The position numbers and the translations under genes are program-made. Below, piece by piece: positions 1 to 8,219 of a DNA stretch of 64,000 bases; within the stretch, counting starts at the first letter, position 1; every line of letters starts with the position of its first letter. The notes beneath the pieces were generated by a model. It did not search any database and had not been told where the DNA came from. It saw only the letters and a list, made by a program, of their open reading frames with translations. The DNA comes from Desulfomicrobium macestii. GTDB taxonomy: Bacteria > Desulfobacterota > Desulfovibrionia > Desulfovibrionales > Desulfomicrobiaceae. The stretch lies in NCBI RefSeq assembly GCF_014873765.1, contig NZ_JADBGG010000005.1, forward strand, positions 108,250 through 172,249, in the 5' to 3' direction.

Positions 1-2
1 TG

Positions 3-665
3 GGCATCACCACGGACACCAGCCAGGGCTCCCCGACTTTCGGCATGCTCATTTTCGACCCCGGTGCCTTTTCCGCGGCGCTAAGCACCGACCCCGACGC
101 CGTGGCCCGCCTCTTCAGCGCGGACCATTACCCGGCAACCAAGGAAATGGTGAACGGCGTCGCAGTGGAATCCTCGAATTTCAATTTCGACTCGTCCATC
201 AAGGGCGTAACCCAAGCCGGGGAGTATTCCGTCAGCTACAGCGTGGATGCCGGCGGCAACATCAGCGCCGCGAGCATCAATGGATACCCGGCCAGCATCG
301 ACGGCACCAAGATCGTGGCCCAGGGGGATGGAAATGCGGCACGAGGCCTTTCCATCGAAGTCATCAACCTGACGGCCGGTTCCTATTCCGGCACGGTCCA
401 GATCAAGTCCGGCAAGACCCAGGAGCTGATTGACGAACTCAAAAGGTTGACAGATTCAACGACCGGAACCCTTGAAGTCCTCAAGGACAACTACCAGGAC
501 ATCATGGATTCCATCGACGACAAGATCGCCTATGAGGAGCGCCGTCTGACTCTTCTGGAAAAGAACCTGCGCCTGCGCTTTGCCAAGCTTGAAGCCGTCC
601 TTGGTACGTACAACAACATTTCCACCCAGATCAGCTCGCAAATCAGCAGTTTGTCCGGCAAGTGA
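3..665 (+). CDS. fliD: Flagellar hook-associated protein 2 (filament cap), C-terminal part
   Basis: The open frame enters from before the window, so only the last 220 residues are present. FliD caps the growing flagellar filament outside the cell and helps flagellin subunits fold into place. The C-terminal half shows the usual FliD pattern: a serine/glycine-rich stretch, then a long amphipathic helix with heptad spacing (ELIDELKRLTD ... ILDKIAYEERRLTLLEKNLRLRF type) and a short tail YNNISTQISSQISSLSGK rich in Ser and Ile. The next gene is fliS, 18 bases downstream, the standard fliD-fliS order. The internal ATG at 45 is not the start, because the frame is open to the window edge. Confidence 0.9.
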   Translation, partial: GITTDTSQGSPTFGMLIFDPGAFSAALSTDPDAVARLFSADHYPATKEMVNGVAVESSNFNFDSSIKGVTQAGEYSVSYSVDAGGNISAASINGYPASIDGTKIVAQGDGNAARGLSIEVINLTAGSYSGTVQIKSGKTQELIDELKRLTDSTTGTLEVLKDNYQDIMDSIDDKIAYEERRLTLLEKNLRLRFAKLEAVLGTYNNISTQISSQISSLSGK

Positions 666-683
666 TAGAAAGGAGTTCGCACA

Positions 684-1094
684 GTGCACAAAGCCGCCAA
701 CGCCTACATGCAGACCCAGGTCACCACCACAACCCCCGGCCATCTCGTGGTCTTGCTTTACGACGGTGCCATCACCTTCCTGGAGCAGGCCAAGGGAGAG
801 ATAGAGGCGAAAAACTTTGCCAAGAAGGGCATCCTCATTTCCCAGGCTCTCGATATCATAGCCGAACTCGACGGCTCCCTGAACGCGGACAAGGGCGGGG
901 AAATCGCCCGGAACCTGCACAAGCTCTACATGTACTGCAGCACCCGCCTGCTGCAGGCCAACCTCAAGATGGATATAGACATGGTGGACGAAGTAATCGG
1001 GATCCTGTCCTCTTTCAGATCCGCCTTTTCGGAAATCTCCAAGAATCCGGCTCACCAGGCACCTCCCAGGGCGGCCGCCTATTACGCCAGATAG
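684..1094 (+). CDS. fliS: Flagellar export chaperone FliS
   Basis: 136 aa, typical FliS length. FliS is a cytoplasmic helical chaperone that binds the C-terminus of flagellin and prevents early polymerisation. The N-terminus has the family pattern of an AYMQTQVTTTTPGHLVVLLYDG-type opening: a short helix, the 'TTPG' turn and the 'LLYDGAI' helix. The start is GTG at 684, preceded by AAGGAG around 670-675. It follows fliD by 18 bases and is very likely co-transcribed with it. The last 15 residues are Pro/Ala-rich and probably disordered. Nothing anomalous. Confidence 0.92.
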   Translation: MHKAANAYMQTQVTTTTPGHLVVLLYDGAITFLEQAKGEIEAKNFAKKGILISQALDIIAELDGSLNADKGGEIARNLHKLYMYCSTRLLQANLKMDIDMVDEVIGILSSFRSAFSEISKNPAHQAPPRAAAYYAR

Positions 1095-1178
1095 GCCGGG
1101 GCGCCCAGTCCTGGCCGGCATGTAAGGCACGCATTCTGCAAACGCTTTCCCAGATCACACTTCAACAGGAAAAGCGAC

Positions 1179-3062
1179 ATGTGCGGCATAGCCGGTTTTT
1201 TCAATCCGAGCGGAATCTCTCCGCAAGATAACGTTCTTTCGTCCATGGCCCAAGCCCTGGCCCATCGCGGGCCGGACCATCAGGGCCTGTTCCAGGACCG
1301 CTGCTGTGCCCTGGCCTACAGACGGCTTTCCGTCATAGATCTGGCAGGGGGCAACCAGCCCGTGGTCCATGAACCGTCCGGGGCGGTCCTGGTTTTCAAC
1401 GGCGAAATCTACAATTACCAGCCGCTTCGGGCCGAACTTGCCAGCCTTGGCCATGTTTTCCGCACCCACTCGGACTCTGAAGTCCTGCTCGCGGCCTACC
1501 TGCAGTGGGGCGACAAATGCCTGCGCCGCCTGGTCGGCATGTTCGCCTTCGCGGTTTGGACCCCTCGGACGCAAACGCTGTTCCTGGCCCGGGACCGCAT
1601 GGGCAAGAAGCCGCTTTTTTACACGATCCTGCCCAACGGAACCCTGATCTTCGCCTCCGAGATCAAGGCCATCCTGCACTTTCCTGGCGTGCAGCGCGCC
1701 ATGAACCCCTTGGCCATGGACCGACTGCTGGACTATGGATTCAACCTGGCTCCGGATACGTTTCTGCAGGGAATCAGCCAGGTTCCGCCCGCCCACGCCC
1801 TGCTGGCCGACGGCAACGGACACCGGACCGCCCCCTACTGGGACATCCCCATGGACCGTCCCGTGGCCAAAATCTCCGAGGACGAAGCCGCCGAGGGTCT
1901 GCGCCATCATCTGGTTGAAGCCGTGCGCGATCGCCTCGTGGCCGACGTGCCCGTTGCCTCGTACCTCAGCGGAGGCATCGACTCCAGCAGTGTGACCGGC
2001 CTTTATGCGCACCTCTCGAACGCCCCCGTGCACACCCTCTCCATCGCCTTCGAGGACGCGGGCTATGACGAGCGCCATTTCGCGCGCATGGCCTCAAGCT
2101 CGTTCGGAACCAGCCATCACGAATTTCTCTGCACCATCGCCGAGAAGGAAATCGAAAAACTGGTCTGGCATCTGGAGAGCCCGATGGTCACCCTCCTGAA
2201 TCTGCCGCTCTATCTTTTGTCCAAACAAATAAGGGATATGGGTTTCAAGGTAGTCCTGTCCGGAGACGGGGCAGACGAAATCCTGGGCGGATACGACTAT
2301 TTCAAACTCTTGAAGCTCATGGACTTCATCGGCAGGAACGAAAGCGTCGGCCGCGCGAACCTGCTGCGCCGGGTCTTTCCCGGCATCACGTCACAGCAGC
2401 AGGCCTGGATGCAGTATGCCGCACTCAAAGGTTATCCGGCCGCGCATCCGGCTCTGCCCTACAGATTCCAGGCCTTCCAGTTCAAGGGACAGCTCATGAG
2501 CGACGCCTTCGTGAACCGCCTGCTGCCCGTGATCCAAGAGCGCGACGAAGAACTGCCCACCGTTCCGGGTGACAGGTCCCTCATGGACCAGGCCCTGTAC
2601 CTGGAGACCAAGATGCGCCTGCCGAACCTGACCCTGGCTCTGGCCGACACCATGAGCATGGCCAACTCCGTCGAACTGCGCTCGCCGTTCATGGATCACC
2701 GGCTGGTGGAGTACGTCTTCTCCCTGCCCAGTCATCTCAAGATGCGCGGCCTCAATGAAAAGTACCTACTCAAAAAGAGTTTCCGCACCTTCCTGCCCCC
2801 CGCCATCAGCCAGCGCCGCAAGCAGCCTCTGGCGCCTCCGAGCAAGTGGTTCGTGCGCATGTTCAGAGACATGATCGGCGACGTTCTCTCTGCCTCCACC
2901 GTGCGCGACAAGGGCTATTTCAGGCCCGAATTCACGGACCACATGCTACGCGAGTTCGATGCGGACAGCCTCATGGACTACAGCGGCGTGATCATTGTCG
3001 CCCTCTTCGTGCATCTCTTCGACGACCTCTTCGTGTCCGCCAAATCCCCGCGCGGTTGCTAA
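1179..3062 (+). CDS. asnB: Asparagine synthetase (glutamine-hydrolysing)
   Basis: 627 aa, normal length for bacterial AsnB. It makes asparagine from aspartate, ATP and glutamine-derived ammonia in the cytoplasm. The N-terminus MCGIAGFF gives the Cys2 nucleophile of the class II glutaminase domain (about residues 1-210), which also fixes the start codon. The synthetase domain carries the ATP-binding PP-loop SGGIDSSS near residue 264 and the 'LSGDGADEILGGYDY' motif further on. A weak AGGA ribosome site precedes the ATG. It stands between fliS and a zinc-ribbon gene with short gaps. Such paralogues often serve amidation in surface polysaccharide synthesis, but nothing nearby requires that role. 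Confidence 0.92.
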   Translation: MCGIAGFFNPSGISPQDNVLSSMAQALAHRGPDHQGLFQDRCCALAYRRLSVIDLAGGNQPVVHEPSGAVLVFNGEIYNYQPLRAELASLGHVFRTHSDSEVLLAAYLQWGDKCLRRLVGMFAFAVWTPRTQTLFLARDRMGKKPLFYTILPNGTLIFASEIKAILHFPGVQRAMNPLAMDRLLDYGFNLAPDTFLQGISQVPPAHALLADGNGHRTAPYWDIPMDRPVAKISEDEAAEGLRHHLVEAVRDRLVADVPVASYLSGGIDSSSVTGLYAHLSNAPVHTLSIAFEDAGYDERHFARMASSSFGTSHHEFLCTIAEKEIEKLVWHLESPMVTLLNLPLYLLSKQIRDMGFKVVLSGDGADEILGGYDYFKLLKLMDFIGRNESVGRANLLRRVFPGITSQQQAWMQYAALKGYPAAHPALPYRFQAFQFKGQLMSDAFVNRLLPVIQERDEELPTVPGDRSLMDQALYLETKMRLPNLTLALADTMSMANSVELRSPFMDHRLVEYVFSLPSHLKMRGLNEKYLLKKSFRTFLPPAISQRRKQPLAPPSKWFVRMFRDMIGDVLSASTVRDKGYFRPEFTDHMLREFDADSLMDYSGVIIVALFVHLFDDLFVSAKSPRGC

Positions 3063-3113
3063 TCGAGACAAGAGCAGGTATCAGCCTTCTCGCAAGAGGA
3101 GAACGCATTTACC

Positions 3114-4049
3114 ATGAACATCATCTGTCCCAAGTGCGGATTCGGACGCACTGTCAACGAAGAGAAGCTGCCTCCGAAAGCGGTCATGGCCACTTGTCCC
3201 AAGTGCCGGAATCGCTTCAAATTCCGTGAAATAGCTCCGCTCGAACATATCGAACCAACAACCGATTCTCCGCCTCCGGCACCAGCGTTCGCCCCTGAAA
3301 ACCGGGACACGCAGGAAGAGGCCCAAGGCCCGGTGCAACCGGAGCAGACACCTTCCGGGCCCGTCGAATCGCCCGCGCCGCCGCATGACGAAGACCTTTG
3401 GAACGAACTGGCCGCGCTCAAAGAGGACGAGGACGAAGATCCCCACACCGAGCACCAGCCGGAACCGTCCCTGCCGCTGTGGGAGAGGGCCGAATCCGGC
3501 TATCCGCGCGCCTTCGCCCAGACCTTCCTTGAGGTGCTGGCCAATCCCAAGGGCTTTTTCTCGGCCATGCCCGTGGGATACGGGATGGTCAAACCGCTGC
3601 TTTTCTTCCTGATCATCGTCCAGGCCGTGGCCCTGTCCCAATCCGTCTGGCAACTCTTGGGCATCATCCCCCCGAACGCGCTGACCGAGAATCTGGACAA
3701 CACGTTGCAGGCGGCTCTCTCGCTCATCCTGTACCCGATTGAAGTCTGCGTCTTCCTGTTTCTCGACACCGCCATGAACCACTTCTTTCTGCGGCTCTTC
3801 AAGGCGGACACCAAAGGCTTCGAGGGCACCTTCAGAGCCGAGACCTACAGCGCGGCGCCCATGCTGCTCATGATCGTCCCGTACATCGGCCTGCCCTTGG
3901 CCATGATCGGCGTGGTCGTGTACAAGTTTCTGGGACTGCGCCATGTGCACGGCGCCACGAACAAACAGGTGCTGGCCGTCCTGATCCTGCCCATGCTGCT
4001 GGCCATAACCGTCGCCATCGTCCTGACGCTGTTGACCGGAGGGATCTGA
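3114..4049 (+). CDS. MJ0042-type zinc-ribbon protein with Yip1-like membrane domain
   Basis: 311 aa. The first 35 residues form a CxxC...CxxC zinc ribbon (Cys5, Cys8, Cys28, Cys31) followed by RFKF, the pattern of the MJ0042 zinc-finger family. Residues about 45-130 are a low-complexity Pro/Glu/Asp linker. From about residue 160 to the end there are four to five hydrophobic segments resembling the Yip1 family, including 'YSAAPMLLMIVPYIGLPLAMIGVVVYKFLGLRHVHG'-like spacing. The substrate is unknown; the design suggests a membrane-anchored cytoplasmic metal-binding head. A good SD (AGAGGAG) precedes the ATG. Its stop overlaps the start of the next small gene (ATGA), and the heme operon begins about 300 bases further on. 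A functional link to heme synthesis is only speculation. Confidence 0.6.
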   Translation: MNIICPKCGFGRTVNEEKLPPKAVMATCPKCRNRFKFREIAPLEHIEPTTDSPPPAPAFAPENRDTQEEAQGPVQPEQTPSGPVESPAPPHDEDLWNELAALKEDEDEDPHTEHQPEPSLPLWERAESGYPRAFAQTFLEVLANPKGFFSAMPVGYGMVKPLLFFLIIVQAVALSQSVWQLLGIIPPNALTENLDNTLQAALSLILYPIEVCVFLFLDTAMNHFFLRLFKADTKGFEGTFRAETYSAAPMLLMIVPYIGLPLAMIGVVVYKFLGLRHVHGATNKQVLAVLILPMLLAITVAIVLTLLTGGI

Positions 4050-4222
4050 TGCGCAACTTCAAAGCCTGGTGGCGCACGGCCCTGAACAAGCCGAAGGATC
4101 CCCGCAAGCCCCGCGGCGGCGCGGACAATCCGGCGGCAAGACGCGAGCCCATCGCCGGGGATTCCAAGGACCACACGGCATCGCTTTTAAACGCCGAGCC
4201 TCCCACCCACACCCTGCAGTAG
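4049..4222 (+). CDS. Small hypothetical protein, translationally coupled
   Basis: 57 aa, starting at an ATG whose A is the last base of the preceding gene's TGA stop. It starts MRNFKAWWRTALNKPKDPRK and continues as a basic then polar, proline-rich tail, with no membrane segment and no cysteines. I do not recognise a family. The start-stop overlap and uninterrupted frame make it a plausible real gene, and the product is predicted to be disordered and cationic at its N-terminus. It could be a small partner of the zinc-ribbon membrane protein. It could also be a chance frame, since 57 codons is short in GC-rich DNA. Confidence 0.4.
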   Translation: MRNFKAWWRTALNKPKDPRKPRGGADNPAARREPIAGDSKDHTASLLNAEPPTHTLQ

Positions 4223-4236
4223 GCGTTTTTCACCCC

Positions 4237-4325
4237 TTGACTTGACAATGGCAACCATTAGGACAAGCCTTCGGCTTTCTCGTTTTTTACGGACCCGGCC
4301 GCACCTTCCGGCGCGGCCGGGATCG
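4237..4325 (+). promoter_or_regulatory. Promoter/leader region of the heme operon with dyad and two hairpins
   Basis: A TTGACTTGACA stretch (4237-4247) with -35-like character runs straight into a 13-base dyad AATGGCAACCATT (4247-4259). Next is a small hairpin AAGCC-TTC-GGCTT followed by a T-rich run (4265-4288), and then a 9-bp GC stem CCCGGCCGC / GCGGCCGGG (4294-4302 and 4313-4321). The ahbC start is at 4367. The dyad lies where an operator would be, and the first hairpin resembles an attenuator. No canonical -10 element was found, so promoter placement is tentative. Confidence 0.4.
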
Positions 4326-4366
4326 CACATCACCCCGACGAACCCCAGCGTTCACATGAGGCAACC

Positions 4367-5560
4367 ATGATCGGTATTTCAAAATTATACTGCGGCACGG
4401 TGGAACCTTCCGATGCACTTCGCTACGGACGCGATTCCGCCCAACTCCCCTCTCACCTGCTGCAGTTCGCCAAGGACAAGAAGCCCGTTGTGGTCTGGAA
4501 CATGACCCAGCGCTGCAATCTCAAATGCGTGCACTGCTACGCCCACGCCGTGGAACCGAGCAATCACAAGGACCCCATCTCCACGGATCAGGCCAAGGCC
4601 ATGATCGACGACCTGGCCAAGTTCGGCGCGCCGGTCATCCTCTTTTCCGGCGGCGAACCTCTGGTACGCGAAGATCTGGTGGACCTGGCCAAATACGCCA
4701 CCTCCACGGGCATGCGCGCGGTCATCTCCACCAACGGGACGCTCATCACCAAGGCCAAGGCCCGCGAACTCAAGGAAGTCGGACTGTCCTACGTCGGCAT
4801 CTCCCTTGACGGCGCCGAGACCGTGCACGACCAGTTTCGCGGCGTGACCGGCGCCTACAAACTGGCGCTCAAGGGCATGGAAAACTGTCAGGCCGAAGGG
4901 CTCAAGGTGGGACTCAGGTTCACCATCAACAAGCGCAACGCCGCCGAGATTCCGCACCTCTTCGATCTGGTCGAATCCCTGGAAGTGCCGCGTATCTGTT
5001 TTTATCATCTGGTCTATTCGGGCCGCGGTTCCGAACTGATCAAGGAAGATCTGGATCACGCCGAGACCCGCGCCGTGGTCGACCTGATCATGGACCGCAC
5101 CCGCGCCCTGCATGACAAGGGCAAGCCCAAGGAAGTGTTGACCGTGGACAACCACGCCGACGGCCCCTACGTCTACTATCGCCTGCTCAAGGAAGATCCG
5201 GCCCGCGCCGCCGAGGTCATGGAACTTTTGAAGATGAACGAAGGCAACTCCTCGGGACGCGGCATCGGCTGCATCTCCTGGGACGGCGCCGTGCACGCGG
5301 ACCAGTTCATGCGTCACCACACCTTCGGCAACGTCTTGGAGCGCCCCTTCTCCGAGATCTGGGTCGACGAAAAGATCGAACTTCTGCACAAGCTCAAGGA
5401 CAAGCGCCCGCATGTGAAGGGCCGTTGCGCCACCTGCCGTTTCCTGAACATCTGCGGCGGCAACTTCCGGGCCCGCGCCGAAGCCTTTTACGACGACTTC
5501 TGGGCTCACGATCCGGCCTGTTATCTGACCGACGAGGAAATCAGCGGCGAAAAGCTCTAG
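4367..5560 (+). CDS. ahbC: 12,18-didecarboxysiroheme deacetylase (radical SAM)
   Basis: 397 aa. AhbC removes the two acetate side chains of didecarboxysiroheme to give Fe-coproporphyrin III in the siroheme-dependent heme pathway of sulfate reducers and archaea. The radical SAM cluster motif CNLKCVHC lies at Cys50, Cys54 and Cys57, followed by the 'SGGEPL' SAM-binding loop and a 'STNGTLI' strand. The C-terminus has a SPASM-like cysteine set: CISWDG, then CATCRFLNICGG and a last Cys near ACY. It heads the run ahbC-hemB-ahbD, the context that separates it from other NirJ-like proteins. The ATG at 4367 gives the expected family N-terminus (MIGISKLYCGTVEPSD). Confidence 0.88.
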   Translation: MIGISKLYCGTVEPSDALRYGRDSAQLPSHLLQFAKDKKPVVVWNMTQRCNLKCVHCYAHAVEPSNHKDPISTDQAKAMIDDLAKFGAPVILFSGGEPLVREDLVDLAKYATSTGMRAVISTNGTLITKAKARELKEVGLSYVGISLDGAETVHDQFRGVTGAYKLALKGMENCQAEGLKVGLRFTINKRNAAEIPHLFDLVESLEVPRICFYHLVYSGRGSELIKEDLDHAETRAVVDLIMDRTRALHDKGKPKEVLTVDNHADGPYVYYRLLKEDPARAAEVMELLKMNEGNSSGRGIGCISWDGAVHADQFMRHHTFGNVLERPFSEIWVDEKIELLHKLKDKRPHVKGRCATCRFLNICGGNFRARAEAFYDDFWAHDPACYLTDEEISGEKL

Positions 5561-5569
5561 GAGAACGGC

Positions 5570-6547
5570 ATGAACACCTTTCATCGCGGCCGCCGGCTGC
5601 GTTCAAGGAGCGTCCTGCGGGACATGGTGAGGGAGAGCCGGCTGGGACGGGAGGACCTGATCCAGCCGTATTTCGTGGTCGAATCGGACCCGGACTTCAA
5701 GAAGCCCATCAGCTCCATGCCCGGACAGTTCCAGCTGGGCCTGAACCAGCTCCTGAGCGAAGTGGGTCCGGCCGTGGATGCGGGTCTCAAAAGCCTCATC
5801 CTCTTCGGCATCCCCGTTGAAAAAGATCCGGCCGGCACCCAGGCCTATGCCGAAAACGGCATCGTGCAGGAAGCCATCCGCCGCATCAAGAGCCGCTGGC
5901 CCGAGCTGATCGTGGTCGCGGACACCTGCCTGTGCGAATACACCTCCCACGGGCACTGCGGACTGGTCTCCCCCGAAGGCGTAGTCCAGAATGATCCGAC
6001 CCTGGCGCTGCTGGCCCGCACGGCAGTGGCCCAGGCCCAGGCCGGCGCGGACATCATCGCGCCCTCGGACATGATGGACGGTCGGGTGGCTGCCATCCGG
6101 GAAGCCCTCGATGAAAAGGGTTTCCTGGACACGCCCATCATGTCCTACGCGGTCAAGTACTCCTCGGCCTTTTACGGCCCCTTCCGCGACGCGGCCGAAA
6201 GCGCGCCCAAATTCGGAGACCGCAAGACCTACCAGATGGACCCCGCCAACTGGCGCGAGGGCCTGCGCGAAGCCGCCGCCGACGTGGAAGAGGGCGCGGA
6301 CATCCTCATGGTCAAACCGGGCCTGCCCTATCTGGACATCATCCGTCTGGTCCGTGACAACTTCGACCTGCCCGTAGCCGCATATCAGGTCAGCGGGGAA
6401 TACAGCCAGATCAAGGCAGCGGCCATGAACGGCTGGATCGACGAAACCGCCGTGGCGCTCGAAAGCCTCATCGCATTCAAGCGGGCCGGCGCGGACCTGA
6501 TCCTCTCCTACTTCACCCAAGACCTGCTCAAGGCGGGACACGTATAA
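5570..6547 (+). CDS. hemB: Porphobilinogen synthase (delta-aminolevulinate dehydratase)
   Basis: 325 aa, normal HemB size. It condenses two 5-aminolevulinate molecules to porphobilinogen, the common precursor of siroheme, heme and cobalamin. The Schiff-base lysines are visible: Lys196 in [13 protein letters not shown] and Lys249 in MVKPG. The metal loop [13 protein letters not shown] keeps Cys120, Cys122 and Cys130, so this is the zinc-dependent form. AGGAGAACGGC precedes the ATG. It sits nine bases after ahbC, and its TAA overlaps the ATG of ahbD, so the three genes are probably translated together. Confidence 0.95.
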   Translation: MNTFHRGRRLRSRSVLRDMVRESRLGREDLIQPYFVVESDPDFKKPISSMPGQFQLGLNQLLSEVGPAVDAGLKSLILFGIPVEKDPAGTQAYAENGIVQEAIRRIKSRWPELIVVADTCLCEYTSHGHCGLVSPEGVVQNDPTLALLARTAVAQAQAGADIIAPSDMMDGRVAAIREALDEKGFLDTPIMSYAVKYSSAFYGPFRDAAESAPKFGDRKTYQMDPANWREGLREAAADVEEGADILMVKPGLPYLDIIRLVRDNFDLPVAAYQVSGEYSQIKAAAMNGWIDETAVALESLIAFKRAGADLILSYFTQDLLKAGHV

Positions 6548-7749
6548 TGCAAAAAAATCCTCATCACGGCGCAGGCCATTCGGGTCTGGACGGGCCCCCT
6601 GCCGGGCATCCGGGTGGTCACCCGGGTGGACATCCCGGGGGCAAACCCGGCGGACACCCGGGCGGCATGGTCACGACCCTGGCCGACGGCACCCCGGCCT
6701 GCAAGCTCATCGCCTGGGAAGTGACCCGCTCCTGCAACCTGGCCTGCAAGCACTGCCGGGCCGAGGCGCACCTGGAACCCTACGAGGGCGAGCTGGACAC
6801 GGCCGAGGCCAAGGCGCTCATCGACACCTTTCCGCAAGTCGGCAGCCCGATCATCATCTTCACTGGCGGCGATCCCATGATGCGCGCCGATGTCTATGAG
6901 CTCATCCGCTACGCCACCGACAAGGGCCTGCGCTGCGTCATGTCGCCCAACGGGACGCTGATCACCCCGGAAACCGCGCAGAAGATGCGCGAGTCCGGAG
7001 TGCAGCGCTGCTCCATCTCCATCGATGGTCCCGACGCGCAAAGCCACGACGAGTTTCGCGGCGTGCAGGGCGCGTTCGACGCTTCCATGCGTGGCATCGA
7101 GTACCTGAAGGAAGCTGGCATCGAATTCCAGGTCAACACCACCGTGACCCGTGCGAACCTGAGCAGCTTCAAGAAGATCTTCGACCTTTGCGAACACATA
7201 GGCGCCGTGGCCTGGCACATCTTCCTGCTGGTGCCCACGGGCCGGGCCGCCCAGCTCGGAGCCGAGGTCATCACGGGCCAGGAATACGAGGACGTGCTCA
7301 ACTGGTTCTATGATTTCCGCAAGACCACGAACATGCACTTAAAGGCCACCTGCGCCCCGCACTACTACCGCATCATGCGTCAGCGGGCCAAGGCCGAGGG
7401 CGTGCCGGTCACACCCGAAAACTTCGGCCTCGACGCCATGACCAGGGGCTGTCTCGGCGGAACCGGCTTCTGCTTCATCTCCCACGTCGGCCAGGTCCAG
7501 CCCTGCGGCTACCTGGAGCTGGACTGCGGCAACATCCGTACCACCCCGTTTCCGGAAATCTGGCGTTCATCGAAGCAATTCAAGCAGTTTCGCACCCAGG
7601 AAGATTACGAAGGCAAGTGCGGCATCTGTGAATACCACAAGGTCTGCGGCGGCTGCCGTGCCCGGGCGTACTCCATGAACGACAACTACATGGGCGAAGA
7701 ACCGCTGTGCACGTACATTCCCAAACTCGCCGAACGGCGCAAAGCCTGA
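6547..7749 (+). CDS. ahbD: Heme b synthase (radical SAM, Fe-coproporphyrin III decarboxylase) with His/Pro/Gly N-terminal tail
   Basis: 400 aa. AhbD oxidatively decarboxylates two propionates of Fe-coproporphyrin III to the vinyl groups of heme b. The radical SAM motif CNLACKHC is at Cys63, Cys67 and Cys70, with 'FTGGDP' and 'SPNGTLI' following. The C-terminal auxiliary cluster region shows CLGGTGFC, PCGYL and CGICEYHKVCGGC. Residues 1-40 are unusual: HH at 6-7, then four HPGG and one KPGG tandem units (residues 21-40). That looks like a flexible metal- or heme-binding tail and is not needed for the fold. The ATG overlaps the hemB stop (TAATG), and the frame is uninterrupted through the repeats. 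Confidence 0.87.
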   Translation: MQKNPHHGAGHSGLDGPPAGHPGGHPGGHPGGKPGGHPGGMVTTLADGTPACKLIAWEVTRSCNLACKHCRAEAHLEPYEGELDTAEAKALIDTFPQVGSPIIIFTGGDPMMRADVYELIRYATDKGLRCVMSPNGTLITPETAQKMRESGVQRCSISIDGPDAQSHDEFRGVQGAFDASMRGIEYLKEAGIEFQVNTTVTRANLSSFKKIFDLCEHIGAVAWHIFLLVPTGRAAQLGAEVITGQEYEDVLNWFYDFRKTTNMHLKATCAPHYYRIMRQRAKAEGVPVTPENFGLDAMTRGCLGGTGFCFISHVGQVQPCGYLELDCGNIRTTPFPEIWRSSKQFKQFRTQEDYEGKCGICEYHKVCGGCRARAYSMNDNYMGEEPLCTYIPKLAERRKA

Positions 7750-7760
7750 TGGGTGGAAGC

Positions 7761-8219
7761 ATGGATGATTTTGACAAGAAGATCCTGGACATGATCCAAA
7801 CGGGCTTCCCCCTCGAAGCCCGTCCCTATGAAGAGATCGGCCTCAAGGTCGGCCTGACCGAGGCCGAGACTCTGGCCCGCGTGCGGGCGCTGACGGAAAA
7901 AGGCGTGATCCGCCGCATCGGGGCCAACTTCCAGTCCAAGAAGCTGGGCTGGCACTCGACCCTGTGCTCCGCCGCCGTGCCCGAGTACAAGCTGGACGAA
8001 TTCATCGCCGAGGTGAACAAGCTCCCAGGCGTTACGCACAACTACCTGCGCCAGCACCGTCAGAACATCTGGTTCACCTTCATCGGTCCGTCCTGGGAAG
8101 ATGTGCAGGAGACCCTGGCCGGAATCACCCGCAAGACGGGCATCTCCATCCTGAACCTGCCTGCGACCAAGATGTACAAGATCCAGGTCGACTTCAAGAT
8201 GGGCGACAGGGAGGAATGA
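7761..8219 (+). CDS. Siroheme decarboxylase subunit (AhbA/AhbB, Lrp/AsnC-type fold)
   Basis: 152 aa. The protein has an AsnC-like winged helix (about residues 1-60, 'KKILDMIQTGFPLEARPYEEIGLKVG' type) and a C-terminal ferredoxin-like domain with 'RRIGANFQSKKLGWHS' and 'PGVTHNYLRQHRQNIWFTFIGP'. These are hallmarks of AhbA/AhbB, which remove two acetate carboxyls of siroheme to give didecarboxysiroheme and are not transcription factors. The gene lies within the ahbC-hemB-ahbD run, which supports the enzymatic role. I cannot tell A from B. A second ATG at 7749 overlaps the ahbD stop and would add four residues; I prefer 7761 because of the GGTGGA before it. The other subunit is not in this window. 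Confidence 0.78.
   Translation: MDDFDKKILDMIQTGFPLEARPYEEIGLKVGLTEAETLARVRALTEKGVIRRIGANFQSKKLGWHSTLCSAAVPEYKLDEFIAEVNKLPGVTHNYLRQHRQNIWFTFIGPSWEDVQETLAGITRKTGISILNLPATKMYKIQVDFKMGDREE

Noticed and set aside
1155..2078. Minus-strand frame opposite asnB
   Set aside because: Opposite strand of a clear asparagine synthetase with catalytic Cys2 and SGGIDSS; no own features.
7761..8219. Lrp/AsnC transcription regulator
   Set aside because: The fold is Lrp-like, but the sequence motifs and its place inside the ahb operon fit siroheme decarboxylase.
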